From positions 6,894,175 to 6,958,174 of the forward strand of contig OY987225.1 of assembly GCA_963920705.1 (NCBI GenBank): 64,000 bases of DNA. Reading direction: 5' to 3'. A model generated the notes under the pieces. The model was not told the DNA's origin and searched no databases. It was given only the letters and a program-made list of their open reading frames with translations. Below, in pieces: positions 32,038 to 43,911 of this stretch. The translations under genes were made by a program, and so were the position numbers. The stretch is from Odiellus spinosus (Eukaryota > Arthropoda > Arachnida > Opiliones > Phalangiidae). Positions within the stretch are counted from its first letter, which is position 1. Each line of letters opens with the position of its first letter.

Positions 32038-32045
32038 TATATAAA
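32038..32045 (+). promoter_or_regulatory. TATA box of the zinc-ribbon gene at 32267
   Basis: TATATAAA. The following 220 bases contain no ATG before 32267, consistent with a long untranslated leader. Confidence 0.55.
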
Positions 32046-32266
32046 TTGCCATATAAGAAAATCCTTAACTCAATCCACAATACATTAGGAGACAAACAAG
32101 TTACTAAATATTAGAGTGAAAGTAACAAAAATATAACCGAGTTACCAAATATCGAACCAATCATACTTCTTAAGTCGAGCCTAAATAATAAAAAGAAGCG
32201 AATTCAGAAAAGAGCTGAAGAAAAACCAAAATTTATAAGTTTCGGATCCTTCTATTCAACGTTAAA

Positions 32267-32578
32267 ATGTGTAGCGAATATCACGCGAACAATCTCGCCG
32301 CTAAACGTACAACGAAACAAGTGCCACGAAATAAGGCATTAGAATGCAAGTTCTGCGAAGGGGATTTAGCGAGAGTACCCGCTCATGCAAAATTATTACT
32401 ATTTTGTTTCGCGGCAGACTGTACGCATTATAGAAGATGCGTTTTTGTTCAGGAAAAAAACACTTATCGCGATTCTACAGCCTATGAGATGACAACTCCT
32501 CTCGATGAACGACTCTTTTGCGGCTTTTGCGGACAATTTAAATACACCGTAAAAACGGTGTGTGAGTGCGTGAAGTGA
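32267..32578 (+). CDS. 103-residue zinc-ribbon protein related to the Polinton gene at 20722
   Basis: The ATG at 32267 is the first after the TATA box. Cys sets are ECKFC, then FCFAADCTHY, then LFCGFC, the same order and spacing as LCFSC, FCLNTEC, FFCVNC in the gene at 20722. Both have the FC-x4-C-x2-Y signature with basic residues after it. AATAAA at 32654 ends the unit. No DNA-binding or enzymatic family was recognised. A paralogue 10 kb outside the Polinton suggests either host capture or decay of a second element of the same kind. Confidence 0.65.
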   Translation: MCSEYHANNLAAKRTTKQVPRNKALECKFCEGDLARVPAHAKLLLFCFAADCTHYRRCVFVQEKNTYRDSTAYEMTTPLDERLFCGFCGQFKYTVKTVCECVK

Positions 32579-32679
32579 TTATTTTAAACTTTAATATATA
32601 TTTAATATTTCGATAATTAAATTTTTTTCGTTTTATTCTGTTTGTATACACTCCAATAAAAACTATTTTTTTTTTCAAA

Positions 32680-34685
32680 AGGGTTCAACCTTTATTCCAC
32701 ATATATTATACTCTCAACGATCGTTATCAAGTAACTTTCTCCCAAATCTCTAAACCACTACATTCTCTAAAAATAAGCCTATCCGTAGGAAAATAAATAA
32801 ATTTGGTGCATTAAGTGGAGTTTTCTTTATATTTTGACTTTTTCAATTTGAAATACCACAAGAACGCCTCAATCCAGAGATGTAAAGTTTTAATTATTGC
32901 GTTTTAATAGCAAGTTAAATATAAAAATGTAACTCGTAGGATTTAAATTCATATACATGCCATGGGTCCGCTAATTAAAAATTCTAAATCTATAATTTAC
33001 ACTCATTTTTTATTCAAATATATAAATTATTTGGCTTTAAAAATGAAGAAGATGATAAACTCCATATGACAAATCACACTCCGGGAACCCATTGTGACGC
33101 TAAGTGTTATCACTTTTAGCCAACTAGTCACTTGCGCAAAAAAAAAAAAAAAAACATAAATGGGACGGACTCTATCATAGAAAGTATAGTAATTACTATA
33201 TTTTCTAATGACTGCAAGCACTCTACCTTGAAGTCTAATCCTGTCATTCGCGCCAAAAAACATTCATTGGATGGAGCGCGTTCTCCCTTCGAGTATATCT
33301 CAAAACTTATTCTTATCATTCGTGTTTTTTCACCGGATCAGAAAAAGAAAGGATTTTAAATACAAATCACTGAAATAAAGGAAACGTTTTAACCCACTGC
33401 GTAATACTTCGAAGCTAACAATCCTATCCCGTTAGTGACTATATGTAAAAAGGTGGGAGAGCTTATTTGGTCTTGGTATCTATCTATATACCGGACTGAA
33501 ACAGTGGATAGATATTGTTTTTTTAGTAGTTTAAATAAAAACGCGAGTTCTAATGAACAATATAGTTTATTTGCGATAAATAAATTGTCTATACATTTGA
33601 CATTTGGTTTTATATACGCAAGTTTAATTTCTTATTTAAATTCTTACCACTATAGCCCTATAGCGACTGTTCTTTATTCTTGTGAGGTTTAGATCTATTT
33701 TTGCTTATATGTATGAAAAAAAAATTAATTCATTCGTTTGTTTACTTAAATCCCGGTGAAAGAAATTAGCGTCTAAGCCGAAAGTTAGAATAGCCTACCT
33801 TTCCTATCGAACGAAAAGTTTGGTTTTTGTTGACACGTAATCCCTCAAAAATAATTAAGGCAAATTTAATGTTTAGGGTCAATGGGAGAAAAAAAGTCCG
33901 TTATTTTTTTCTTAAATATTTGCGAAGGAATAAAATCTGTTGTTTTTAAATAAGAAACTAAATCCTGTCAGATTGAGATTATAAATAATCTTTATGGTTT
34001 AAAAGAAAATTTAAGTTCTGGTTCGTTTGAAGTAATATCTGTTACTTCAGCCACTTGGAAATGTCCTTCTGGGTCTTTGTTCACGAAGACATCTTTGATA
34101 AAATATCTATTCCTTCAGTCTTAAATTTTAATATAAACTTCTATATCAACAGTCTTGCCCTTTAAAAGTATTCGTTTATATTTTAATAATGTCAACGTCA
34201 CAATCTTCTATATCGCGAGATGTTTTCTTTAAAAATCGTAAAATTTTTAGACGCCCTTTCCCCTAAAAATCTAATTTGAATAAACTTTTTTCGTCATTTT
34301 TTATGTTAATATATCTACGGGAACCGCAATTAACGCGACCAGATCTCGGCTGTTTGCTCATTTTAATTTATTAAATTTAAATTATTGAAAAGAAAATACA
34401 AACAGTCACAGTAAACGGGTTTCCCGCTCTTTTAAAACCGAAAAATCGTCTGTATTCGGTTAAACGATTAGGATTGGTCAGACCGCGCAATCACGTGACC
34501 GGAAACATTTTTTTTGGCTTACTAAACTTAAGTTATCGTATCCCCAAGTTCCCGTAAAAATTCTTATCGTAACTCGTTAGCGCGAGTTAGAGAATACTGA
34601 TTTATCGAACGATCGATAAGGTCCCGCCCGATAAAGTTATCACTTATCGTTTACGATAAAATACCTATGGGGATTTCGACATGAA
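32680..34685. other. Stretch without supported genes, with dyads
   Basis: Only short AT-rich open frames. At about 34570-34665 there are dyads such as TAACTCG...CGAGTTA and repeated TTATCG words. The mid-region is otherwise featureless. Confidence 0.35.
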
Positions 34686-35525
34686 ACTTCCTCTCCATTT
34701 CACGCACAAGGAAATGGTAAAGCAGAATCTGCTGTCAAAATAGCAAAGACCATGTTACTTAAATACGAACGCTCGAACTAGATTGGAGAAATACTCCTAC
34801 AGAAGGCATTCACTCTAGTCCTGCCCAAAGATTAATGTCTAGGAGACTTCGATCAACGTTGCCGTATATTAACCAACAACTAATTCCAAAAGTGATCAAG
34901 AACTCTACACAGCTACAGAAACAACGTAGGCTCAAGGGGCAAAGAACAATTTAATCGCCATACTAAACCATTACGAGAATTGAACATTGGAGAAACCGTT
35001 TGGGTGAAACCTAACCCCAACCTTCGTCAAACTTTATGGAGACTTGGTAAAATCGTACGAAAAGTTGCTCCTCGCTCGTATGTGGTCAATATCGATGGTA
35101 GAGAATACCGTAGAAATCGTATTGTTCTACGTCCGTTAGTTAAACCAGTGAAAGACTCTATAGAACCACCGGAAGTTCTCGAACATTCCCCACCTACACT
35201 TTCAACAAAACCTCAAGTTCAAAATCGTAACCAACCATCAGACAACTGCAAGTGCCAAATTCACCGGCAGAACCACCTAAAAGTCCAGAAGTAACTAAAG
35301 CGGTGTCAAACCCTGGAACTCCAGTGAGAAGTACCATTGTCCATACACCACAAAAGCAGCAAACACACACTAGACAAACTCGCAGTGGTCGCCAAGTGAA
35401 AACTCCATCGAAATATAAAGACTTTGTTGCATAATCTAAAATTACTCGTTGCTACATATTTTATTTTGTATCAGTATTCAGTAGACTAAAATGTTAAGTA
35501 GTTTTGTTTTCTTTACAAAAAGGGA
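34685..35525 (+). pseudogene. 3' end of a Mag/Gypsy-like integrase
   Basis: Three broken frames carry the end of a retroviral-type integrase: a fragment beginning FHAQGNGKAESAVKIAKTML, then WRNTPTEGIHSSPAQRLMSR, then the C-terminal domain at 34980-35294 (GETVWVKPNPN, WRLGKIVRKVAPRSYVVNI). This order matches Ty3/Gypsy integrase ends, especially Mag-like elements. Stops and frame changes show it is dead. No upstream pol or gag is visible. It is followed directly by a purine tract and an LTR. Confidence 0.75.
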
Positions 35526-35668
35526 TGTTTCGTAATACAAATAGATGGCGCCACATTCTTTAAATTAAAATATATTTACTCGTACTATTATTGTTTTTTA
35601 ACTACGCAGCAGAGAGAAGAGAGAGGCGTAGTAGATATGACCCGAATAAATCATAGTTAATTATAACA
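35526..35668 (+). repeat. 3' LTR of the Mag/Gypsy-like relic
   Basis: Preceded by the polypurine tract AAAAAGGGA. It begins TGTTTCG and ends TATAACA, so the ends form TGTT...AACA. It contains GATGGCGCC typical of Mag LTRs and AATAAA near the end. The length of about 143 bp is short but plausible. No 5' LTR is seen. Confidence 0.6.
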
Positions 35669-36402
35669 CAAGTCCAAATTCATTATAAACTTAAGCATAA
35701 TGAAACAGATCTTATGAATGTTGGGCGCCTTTATGAGGGCAGAAACAAAGCAAATGAGAACCTCTCTCCGTATACTAGAGCTGATGATAGCAGGTTTCGC
35801 GTACGTTCGCCTTTATATTGAACAGTCAAAGAGCACTATTAATTATTATTATTATTCGTTTTAGTGGTTAAAATAAGTTTTTTTGCATACCTTGATGAAT
35901 GGGAGACATACGTTAATAATGAACCCGTTAACAATCAAACAAAGAAGAAAATGCTGCTTCCCCAGGAGACACTCTTGGGACTTCGTCAAACAAGTTAGTT
36001 AATAATCTTCTTATATAACAAAAATAATTAAATATATTATTACACAGCTCTGGCAGTTTTGGAAATGACCCCTTTTCTTGTTAGACTAAGGGGCACCATT
36101 TGTGTTGACGACCCATTTTAACCAGGACCTTCTAGAAAAGCTTTTTAGCAGACATAGACAAGCATTGATGGCTGGCTCTTGTCCGTTAATTTTGGATTAT
36201 TCAAGAAACGGGGCGAAGCTCCAAAGATTATCTGAGGGTAATTTAAAGTTAAAACAGAGTAAATTTGGAAAGACTGAGTAAACTTTTTTTTTTTAACCCG
36301 TGTCTAAATATCACAATTAAGTATCACAATTAAAAGATCTGTTTTGATGTTAAAAATATTAAAATCACAGTAAAATGTTGTATTTGGGTTTGATTAATTG
36401 TT

Positions 36403-37051
36403 TCATGTTGTTTTCGACCTTATTTTTTTTTCTTTTTCATTGGTGTTTTGATTCGTAGTTAATTGCTTGCCTCTTACCATAGCCTTTAATTCGTTTCTTC
36501 GATTTTTATTATGGCCGTTTCCACAAATGTTGATGGATGTTTTAATGATTATTGATAGTATTTTATTCGCGCTCTCAAAACTAAAGCCAGCTTTTTCAGC
36601 AATTATATTGTATTTAGATTTAAGAACTAAATCTTCATTAAGCTGATCAAGCACCTTTTTCTTTCTGTTCGTTATATATGTTTCATTATAAAACTTTGAA
36701 ATATGTTTTATAATTAATGAAAATATTTCCATTGACTCCACTGTTACGTCCTTCAGATTTTTTTCTATTTCGGGCGTCCACCCACTCTCTTAGTTTCTTA
36801 GGCACTTTTTATACATCGGCTTCTCTCATTGTATTACCAATTGCGCGGCTCTCTCGAGATGTTTTGGATTTTAAAAGCTTGCATACAATGAACCCAGCTA
36901 CGTAGAATAAAACCCGCTCATCTTCTTCTACTTTCTTAACATTTAAATCCTGGGTTTGCTTATTTTCATACATGTAAATTTGTCCAATGTCAAATACGTT
37001 TGTCAAGAAAAAATGAAGTCCTGAGTATAGTTCTCCATCAGTGAGGATCAA
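36403..37051 (-). pseudogene. Fragment of a P-element-like transposase-derived gene
   Basis: The segment VLFYVAGFIVCKLL, after a Lys/Glu-rich stretch, matches the 'YxAGFIxxK' pattern of P-element-like and related transposases. The downstream part is Lys/Arg-rich. Two frames are needed, so it is probably decayed. Family assignment is tentative. Confidence 0.3.
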
Positions 37052-37204
37052 ATCAGTCTGAAAAACAATGATTTAATGGATTTTTAACTTAAAAGAGTGT
37101 TGTAGGAAATCTTTCACAAACACATTATTTATACAATATTACTACACACCTTTATGGTATCGCAAATGCTAACCAGAAATCCAATCGCTTCCTGATTGCT
37201 TTTA

Positions 37205-37275
37205 ATTGAGGAGAATTAAGTTTAAAAGTGGTTAAAACGAAAAAAAAATTATGGGGTATTTGGACGGGAAGGGTT
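37205..37275 (+). repeat. Dispersed repeat shared with the window's right end
   Basis: GAATTAAGTTTAAAAGTGGT and the following TTAAAACGAAAA...GGGGTATTTGGACG recur at 63942-64000 with few changes. The second copy runs off the window, so its extent is unknown. Confidence 0.7.
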
Positions 37276-37470
37276 ACATATCTCCAACGGGTGCACGCGC
37301 GCCTGAGATAAATTTTCTTTTACCAGAGTCCCGTTCCAACCCCCCTTACGTGACGTCAGACTTAGACCTCAAGCGCGAGAGGTTTCGATTATCTAATATA
37401 GACTATAAGAGAGTTCTCTTGAAATTTCTTTTTTATAAGCAATTTTTTTAAAGCAAATGTATGCCCCTAT

Positions 37471-37527
37471 AGAAGAATTTTAAAAAGCGTAATAAATTGC
37501 GTTGTTTGTTTCTGCCTGACATTTTTG

Positions 37528-37587
<60 letters not shown>

Positions 37588-37670
37588 AACAGAAAATAAT
37601 AAAATAATAAGCTCAAAAATGCCAGGCAGAAAAAAACAACGCAATTTATTACGCTTTTTTAAATTCTTCA
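37471..37670. repeat. Hairpin MITE of 200 bp with a (TA)n loop
   Basis: The arms AAAGCGTAATAAATTGCGTT and its reverse complement, plus CTGCC...GGCAG, pair over about 70 bases. The loop is a pure (TA)n run at about 37533-37583. Transcripts would form a long stem. Confidence 0.75.
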
Positions 37671-37936
37671 AAGGTGAAAATGGTTAAAATTACAAAGATG
37701 ATGTGGAAATGTTTACAAATACAAAAATAAGTAATCAAAACAAGTTAATTCATTCCAATGAAAAGACTTTTGTTAATGATGATTTTTGAGATCGAAACAT
37801 GAACACTAATCAAAAATAACAACTTAATTTAGGAATTATAGAAATTTAAATTTAGTTTATAATTTTCTTCTATTTTTTTCCTATTTTTCTCCCACTATCT
37901 TCCTTGCTTGGTTTGATTGAATTGTGATACTTAATT

Positions 37937-38260
37937 CTAATGAAAAGTCTTAATTTGACAAATGAATGAATTAAATCCAAAGGATAATTTTCGTGTTCTT
38001 GATGAATTGAATATGTTTTTAACAATATTTATTTCATTGCTCAGATCTTTGTTTGGAAGGCAATTACGAAAAATAGCTTCAAATGAATTCATTGATTTCA
38101 AGAAAGCAGGGCTAGGAACGACTAAACCTCCGTAAGATAATATTGTGGCCCAAGATGGTAATTGATAGCAATGATCACTCCGACTCGAGTCTCTTAAATC
38201 TAAATTTATATATTTTTTGTAAATTTTTTTAGCTATAAAACCAGAGATGTATTCAAGCTC
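37937..38260 (-). pseudogene. P-element-like transposase C-terminal fragment
   Basis: LEYISGFIAKKIYKK, then SWATILSYGGLVVPSPAFLK and NSFEAIFR follow the order 'xYIAGxxAKK ... LSxGGLxxPS ... FE' found at the end of P-element and THAP9-type transposases. The frame continues upstream into a Ser-rich region up to about 38550, where the non-LTR retrotransposon begins. It was probably disrupted by that insertion. Confidence 0.45.
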
Positions 38261-38588
38261 ATTTTCCTCAAGCATTGAAAAGTCATTTGATTCATTACCA
38301 TCCTGGGTTACGATGTTGTCTGTGCTCTTTAAAATAGCAGTAGCTGCGGAACATAAGGAACTAGAACCAATTCTTGCGGAATTTAAACTGGGGTCAGCAA
38401 TATCCCTAGGAACATTTTTTGGGCTTGCATTTACTGAGAATGAGCTAGAGTCGCTATATAAAAGATCTCTACTAAAACTTTCTAAAGGGGAAGTAGCTAT
38501 ATCAGCTTTTATGGAAGCTTCTTTCAAAATATCACTGAGTAAATAGGCTTCATTGTTTAAATCCGACGAGTCCCACCAATCCTCTGAA

Positions 38589-39296
38589 ATGTGCGACAGT
38601 GCAGACATGATGAAAGAACTGCGTAACATATCAGGCAAAATAGACAGTATAAACTCTAAACTCAATGACACTAACTCCACGATTATGACCATAGAAGCAA
38701 GACAGGCCGTAATAGAAGGCTCTTTATTTAACGTTCAACAGGCTGTCCAAAATATAGGGATATTAGAAAATAGAATGGATGATATGGAACAAAACGTAAA
38801 ACAGCTTGAGGATAAAACTAGGGATAATTATGAGGCCAATCGAATGAGGATTGACAACCTCGAGGTTACGCTCAAACGTAACAACTTGGTTATCAGGGGG
38901 CTTGCTGATAAGGAAATAGAGGACCGGGCAGAACTAGCTAAAAAAGTCAATGACATTTTTTCAATACAACTAAAATCAAGTATACTAGCTACACCCAGCC
39001 AAGTCTTCCGGGTGGGTCCGTTTGCAATCGGGAAAACCAGACACATCATATTTCGAGCTACCACGTATGACGATAAAATGAACCTACTAAAAAACAATAC
39101 CTCGCTAAAAGGCTCCAAAATTTATATTGAACATGACTACACTTCCAGCCAACAATTAGGGCGATTTCAATTGAGGTCATTTGCTAGGACTAAAATGCCT
39201 GAGAAATATAAGTGGGTCAAAACGAATGTTATAATAATTGGGGCCCAAAAATTTAAATATGATTTCTTTAGCCAAAAAATTGTAACAGTGCCATAA
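38589..39296 (+). CDS. Non-LTR retrotransposon ORF1 (coiled-coil RNA-binding protein)
   Basis: The ATG at 38589 gives about 235 residues. Residues of about 10-95 form a coiled coil (IENRMDDMEQNVKQLEDKT-like heptads). They are followed by RNNLVIRGL and a C-terminal basic domain (RFQLRSFARTKMPEKYKWVK). This is the layout of L1/CR1-type ORF1 proteins, which coat the element RNA. It lies 52 bases upstream of the endonuclease frame. Confidence 0.7.
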   Translation: MCDSADMMKELRNISGKIDSINSKLNDTNSTIMTIEARQAVIEGSLFNVQQAVQNIGILENRMDDMEQNVKQLEDKTRDNYEANRMRIDNLEVTLKRNNLVIRGLADKEIEDRAELAKKVNDIFSIQLKSSILATPSQVFRVGPFAIGKTRHIIFRATTYDDKMNLLKNNTSLKGSKIYIEHDYTSSQQLGRFQLRSFARTKMPEKYKWVKTNVIIIGAQKFKYDFFSQKIVTVP

Positions 39297-39348
39297 CTGA
39301 ATAACGCTAGTTCTTAGTTTCATTTTTTTTTTCTTTTTTTTTTGTATA

Positions 39349-39903
39349 ATGCATAATATAATCTTTAAAAACATTCGAAGTGCCAGCTTAAATTTCCCTA
39401 ACTTTTTTACAGAATGTAATAACTCCCTACTTTATGAGATTGATATTTTTGCGATAGTAGAGACCTGGTTTCAGGCTGATTATGGCGAAGCCTACCCAAA
39501 CTACACCTTCAGTGGCAAAGGGCGCGACGATAGATCGGGGGGGGGGGGAGTAGGTTTCTATGTAAAAAACAGTATACATTTTGATGTGATTAACGATCTA
39601 TGTGTATCTAAACAAGGTGTCGAAATTCATACAATAAAAGCTGAGGAAGTGCTTTACATGGTAATTTACAGATATGGCCCTAATTTGGCCGAATTTTTTA
39701 CCACTTTCGAAACTCTACTTGATAGTATGAATAATCCGTCCAACAAAATAGTTATTGTAGGCGACCTAAACATAGACCTATTAGTGCTAAATAATGTAAC
39801 AAGACAAACACTAGACCTAACCAAAAGTTACGGCTTAACCCAGCTAGTAAAGGGGCCCACACGAGTCACTCCGAAGTCATCAACCCTACTTGACCATTGT
39901 TAA
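39349..39903 (+). pseudogene. ORF2 endonuclease domain (EEP type), truncated by a stop
   Basis: ETWF, GGGGVGFYVK, GDLNID and the terminal LDHC are the motifs of apurinic-like endonucleases of non-LTR elements, which nick target DNA. The frame stops right after LDHC, where family members continue into the reverse transcriptase. Confidence 0.8.
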
Positions 39904-40033
39904 ACTAACTGCACCGCTATTGTTGAATCTCTACCGGACCTCCAAGTCACTCACCACTACCTAATATCTGTTAGAATAATAAAAACTAAAATAAACAACC
40001 CCACTTTAACAATTCGGAACTTTTCAAAACAAT

Positions 40034-42069
40034 TTGTGCACTTTTACCACTAGAATGGAAACAAAAGACTGGGGAAAGCTATGGGAATCAGAAGACATCA
40101 ATGAGACATTTAATTATTTCCACGACTTTATTGTGGACGAGTATAACTCTTGTTTTCCGTATTATCAGGTCAAAACTAGCGATTCACATAAGTGGATTAC
40201 TGAGGACATACTAAGCGCGATAAAAACCAAAAATAAACTAAGGCAAGTATTCAAACGAAACCCCAATGAAGAAAACAATAATTGCTATAGAAAGGCCCGC
40301 AATACCTGCAATAACTTAACTCGAAATGCACGCGCGAAATATTATAGAGATGCACTAGATGACTGCAAGGGTAACTCTAGGAAGACATGGAAGATAGTTA
40401 ACGACCTAATAGGCCGACCCAAAAAACCTAAAAAATTAATTCCGGTGAAACTACAGCAGATACTTTTAATGTAGCCTTCAGTCTTGGAAATCTGACTCGA
40501 AATGAAGAGAGCAATAGGCACCATTTAAATAATTCCCGGTTGAACTCTCTATTTTTAATGGACGTTGATGTAGCGGAAATATTGAGAACTCTTCGTGACT
40601 TGAAATCATGTTCCTCCCCCGGGTTTGATGGTATATCCCCTAAAATTATTAAAATGGTCGCCAAACACTTAGCCGTACCACTAACTTCGTTAATCAATCT
40701 TTCATTCCGGACTGGAAAATACCCAGACAGAATTAAAAAAGCGATAATTATCCCTATCTATAAAAGCGGAGACGAGACATCCCCTAACAATTATAGGCCT
40801 ATATCCATATTATCTATATTCGCGAAAATATTTGACAGTTGCTTTCTTGCAAGGCTTACAAATTTTTCTAATAAATACGGCCTTTTATCCCCCAATCAAT
40901 TTGGATTCCGGAAAGACCACAATGTAGAACTAGCGGTGGCTAGGGTCTACAAAGACATTATAACATATCTCGACACCAAAAACTACGCTTTAGCAGTCTT
41001 TCTGGATCTAAAAAAGGCTTTTGATTCAGTGGATCATAACATATTACTGCAGAAATTATCAGCGGCAGGAATCCGAGGGACCTGCCTGGAATGGATTAAA
41101 TGTTACCTGAGCACTCGCACATGTCAAACAAAGCTAAATGACCATCTGTCCTCTGAGAGATTGCTAACCCGCGGTGTCCCCCAGGGGTCTATATTATCAC
41201 CGATCCTATTTAACCTTTTTATTAACGATATCACTGAACAAGATAGGGATAACTCGCTGACTTTGTACGCGGATGACACAATAAGCCTAGGGGGTCATGC
41301 ATCTCTAGAAACGCTAATAGAGAATACAAATGTTAAAATTGAAAATATCTATAAATGGCTCTCCAACAACTTACTGGAGGTCAACAAAAGCAAAACTGTC
41401 TATACGATTTTTTCGACGCAGAACAAAGAAAGACCAATCCACAGCCCCATTATCTTAGGACAAACCGTTCTAAAGGAAGTCACTTCATATAAATATCTCG
41501 GGGTATGGTTCGACACCCATCTAAATTGGAACTGTCATATAGATAAAGTGGCCCATAAAATAACCTATGGTATATACCTCATTAAGCAAAACCGACAAAT
41601 TCTAGGGGGGAAGACAACACTAAACCTATACTATACTCTGTTATATTCCCGCCTTACCTACTGCATATCAATCTGGGGTAACACCACCAAGGAAAACCTT
41701 AATAGGCTACACCTACTCCAAAAAAAGGCCTTGAGAGTCATCGACAATAAACCAGCTCTGGCTCATACGTCCCCTATCTTTGCCCTATACCAGATCCTGT
41801 CTATCTATGAAATATTTGAATATTGCATGCTAAATTTTGTGCACAGATCGGTCACAACGGGAATTAATGATTATTTCCCTTACAGTAAGCTATCGAGGTA
41901 TTCTTTTAGAAGTCCTCAAATTCTGGAAATACCCTATGCACGTACATCGCTCAAGTTAAATTCGCTTTATTGCCGAGCCCCCAAATTGTATAACGATCTT
42001 AATCCCCCCGCGAGTATAAGCTATGGTAGATTTAAGCATATGGCTAAAACTTTTATTAGAAATAAGTAA
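40034..42069 (+). pseudogene. ORF2 linker and reverse transcriptase
   Basis: A linker frame (40034-40474) leads by one shift into the reverse transcriptase frame (about 40460-42069). Motifs are SSPGFDGISPKIIK, NNYRPISILS, VFLDLKKAFDSVDH, RGVPQGSILSPILF and the catalytic LYADDT. The C-terminal part is the usual HLLQKKALR segment. The enzyme would prime on nicked target DNA, but the ORF2 reading frame is no longer continuous. Confidence 0.85.
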
Positions 42070-42419
42070 ACGCTGGGTTACTCTCGCTGTGGTATTTATT
42101 TTATGTCATCTTCTTTTTTTTCTTTTTTTTTTTTTTCTTTCTAGTGGGACATTAAGTCCAGTAGCCTATTAATGTAAAATTTTATTATTCTTTTTTCTTT
42201 TTTCCTTGATTATTGATAATGTAGTTGTCAAATAACCCTGGCCTAAAAGTCGTTTTCGACTTGGCCTACCTGTATACGCGAACCCTATACGCTCAACAGT
42301 AAATAAAATTATTATTATTATTATTATTATTATTATAGAGCAGCAAGCTGATTTTCCTTCTGTAAAATACTATTCGCTAAGAATTCATCTTGACTCTTGT
42401 CAACTGTATTACCTTTAGC

Positions 42420-42660
42420 ATTCAAAATTCCGGGATTTTTCCCAAAAGGTGTTGCTTCGGATAAGGCGTTTTTCTGATGATAGATTCGACGTCGGTCTTA
42501 TTCATATAATTTCTCGCAGGGTTGTTCGGTTCATCATTCTTCAAATTCACGACTTTTTCTTTGATAGAAGGCGAATTATAAAGTGTCTTCAACTCATCTT
42601 GTGAAGGACATAACGTCAGTTCGTCCTCGGATGATGATGGATGAGCTTTAGTCATCTATA
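42420..42660 (-). other. Short acidic open frame, unassigned
   Basis: From the ATG at 42655 a Ser/Asp-rich peptide (PSSSEDELTLCPSQDE) reads to 42422. In a neighbouring frame coding-like sequence continues to the start of the (TTA)n tail (VDKSQDEFLANSILQ), so the retrotransposon may have landed in this gene. No family recognised. Confidence 0.3.
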
Positions 42661-42811
42661 ATGTTAAAAAGATATTATCTGTTTTGTAGTTTTAATATTA
42701 GTTAGAGATTGTGTTGGTTTTCTTTGAGGGGGATCTTATCATATAAAGCATTATGATTCGGTTGCTTAATAGATGACCTATCCTTGCACTCCTTTAACAA
42801 GGTTTCTTATT

Positions 42812-43900
42812 CTATACTATAACCTCCCATGGAGGAGACGATATCGGCTTTCTCTTAAAGTAAAATTGATTGTAGCGTAGTTTCGAGGGACCATTATCAA
42901 TAAGATATTGGGCTACTTCTGATGGGGAACGCAGACGTTTAGAGTTCGGGCCAGGTGGATAATAATAAACATCTAATGAAGGTCCACCAGGCTTAACTGT
43001 TTTTCGCTTAATTAGTTTTCTAATCCAGCCTTGCTTAAAAGGTTCCTTATAACGCTCATGTAAGGTGCTAATTAGTGAAGGATCATTAGTATTATCTTCT
43101 GCAGAAGATAAGGTAAATAATCTCATATCGTGTTGTGTTCGAAGAAGAACGGGAGGGTCTGAGAATAATTCAAAACCAGGTTCTGAAGTATCGATAAGTG
43201 ATTCTAACGATGGACTTCGTGTACTAGGATGGGTTTCTATTGTACCTGCTTCACTTGAGGATCGCAGTTCATTATAACTATCTTGGATTTGGACAGACTG
43301 ATGACCAAGGATTTCAGAGCCTGTTTGATCAGGAATTTCCTTAGAAAGGGTATTGGGGACGTTAGATGAAGTCTGCGCGCTGACCTCAGCTGTTGATGTT
43401 AAATGAGTACTCGATTGGCCGATCGAATCCTCAGTAGCTGGTATATCTGTATCCTCTACCATTAGTCTTTCATCAATATAGTTTGAGTTGAGAGATATGA
43501 GTGGTGCCTATAATTTCACCTGTTTCTATGTCTGCTAACTCATATACTAAAGGAGATTGTTTATCTACTATTTTGTAAGGTCCTTTCCATTTCGGACTTT
43601 GCCATAAAACCTGATGCTGCCTGGGACAAAGGAAAAGTTTCCTTCCAGACAAGTGTTCCAATATTATATTCTATCGGATCTCGCTTCTGATCATGGAGAA
43701 TTTTAATGGTTTTTGCACGATCCTTATCTTGGGGTAGTTCTAACTCATATTCAGAGTCAATTTCCCAAGGATTACGTGGTTCTCTGCCGTAATTTAAATA
43801 AAATGGTGATCTACCTGTTGTATCGTGAGGAACTGAGTTTATTGCAAATGCAATTAAAGGTAAATTTAATCCCATCGGCGATTGTGTCTACCGACATACA
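42812..43900 (-). pseudogene. LTR-retroelement integrase end fused to an MBD-like domain
   Basis: The frame at 43875 starts with LIAFAINSVPHDTTGRSPFY and LNYGREPRNP, a Gypsy-type integrase core end. After a one-base shift near 43650 follow SPKWKGPYKIVDK and YELADIETGE, the integrase C-terminal beta barrel. A Ser/Thr-rich linker then leads to a domain at 43060-42812 with GWIRKLIKRKT, LDVYYYPPG and KRLRSPSEVAQYL. That order (GW-x-R, DVYYYxP-x-GK-x-RS, YL) is the methyl-CpG-binding (MBD/TAM) fold. An integrase tail carrying a chromatin-reading domain would guide insertion. Frameshifts make this copy inactive. Confidence 0.65.
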
Positions 43901-43911
43901 TGGAAATTGTT

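Larger units (their letters stand above)
38589..42340 (+). mobile_element. CR1/Jockey-type non-LTR retrotransposon, inactivated
   Basis: The order is ORF1, endonuclease, reverse transcriptase, 3' UTR, then a (TTA)n tail after AATAAAA (42302-42340). The microsatellite tail and lack of RNase H fit CR1/L2/Jockey-like clades. Frames are broken by a stop at 39901 and shifts near 40050 and 40460. No target duplication was identified. Confidence 0.8.

Noticed and set aside
31727-32044. 105-codon frame with poly-Pro start
   Set aside because: Created by the C13 run and overlaps the TATA box of the next gene.
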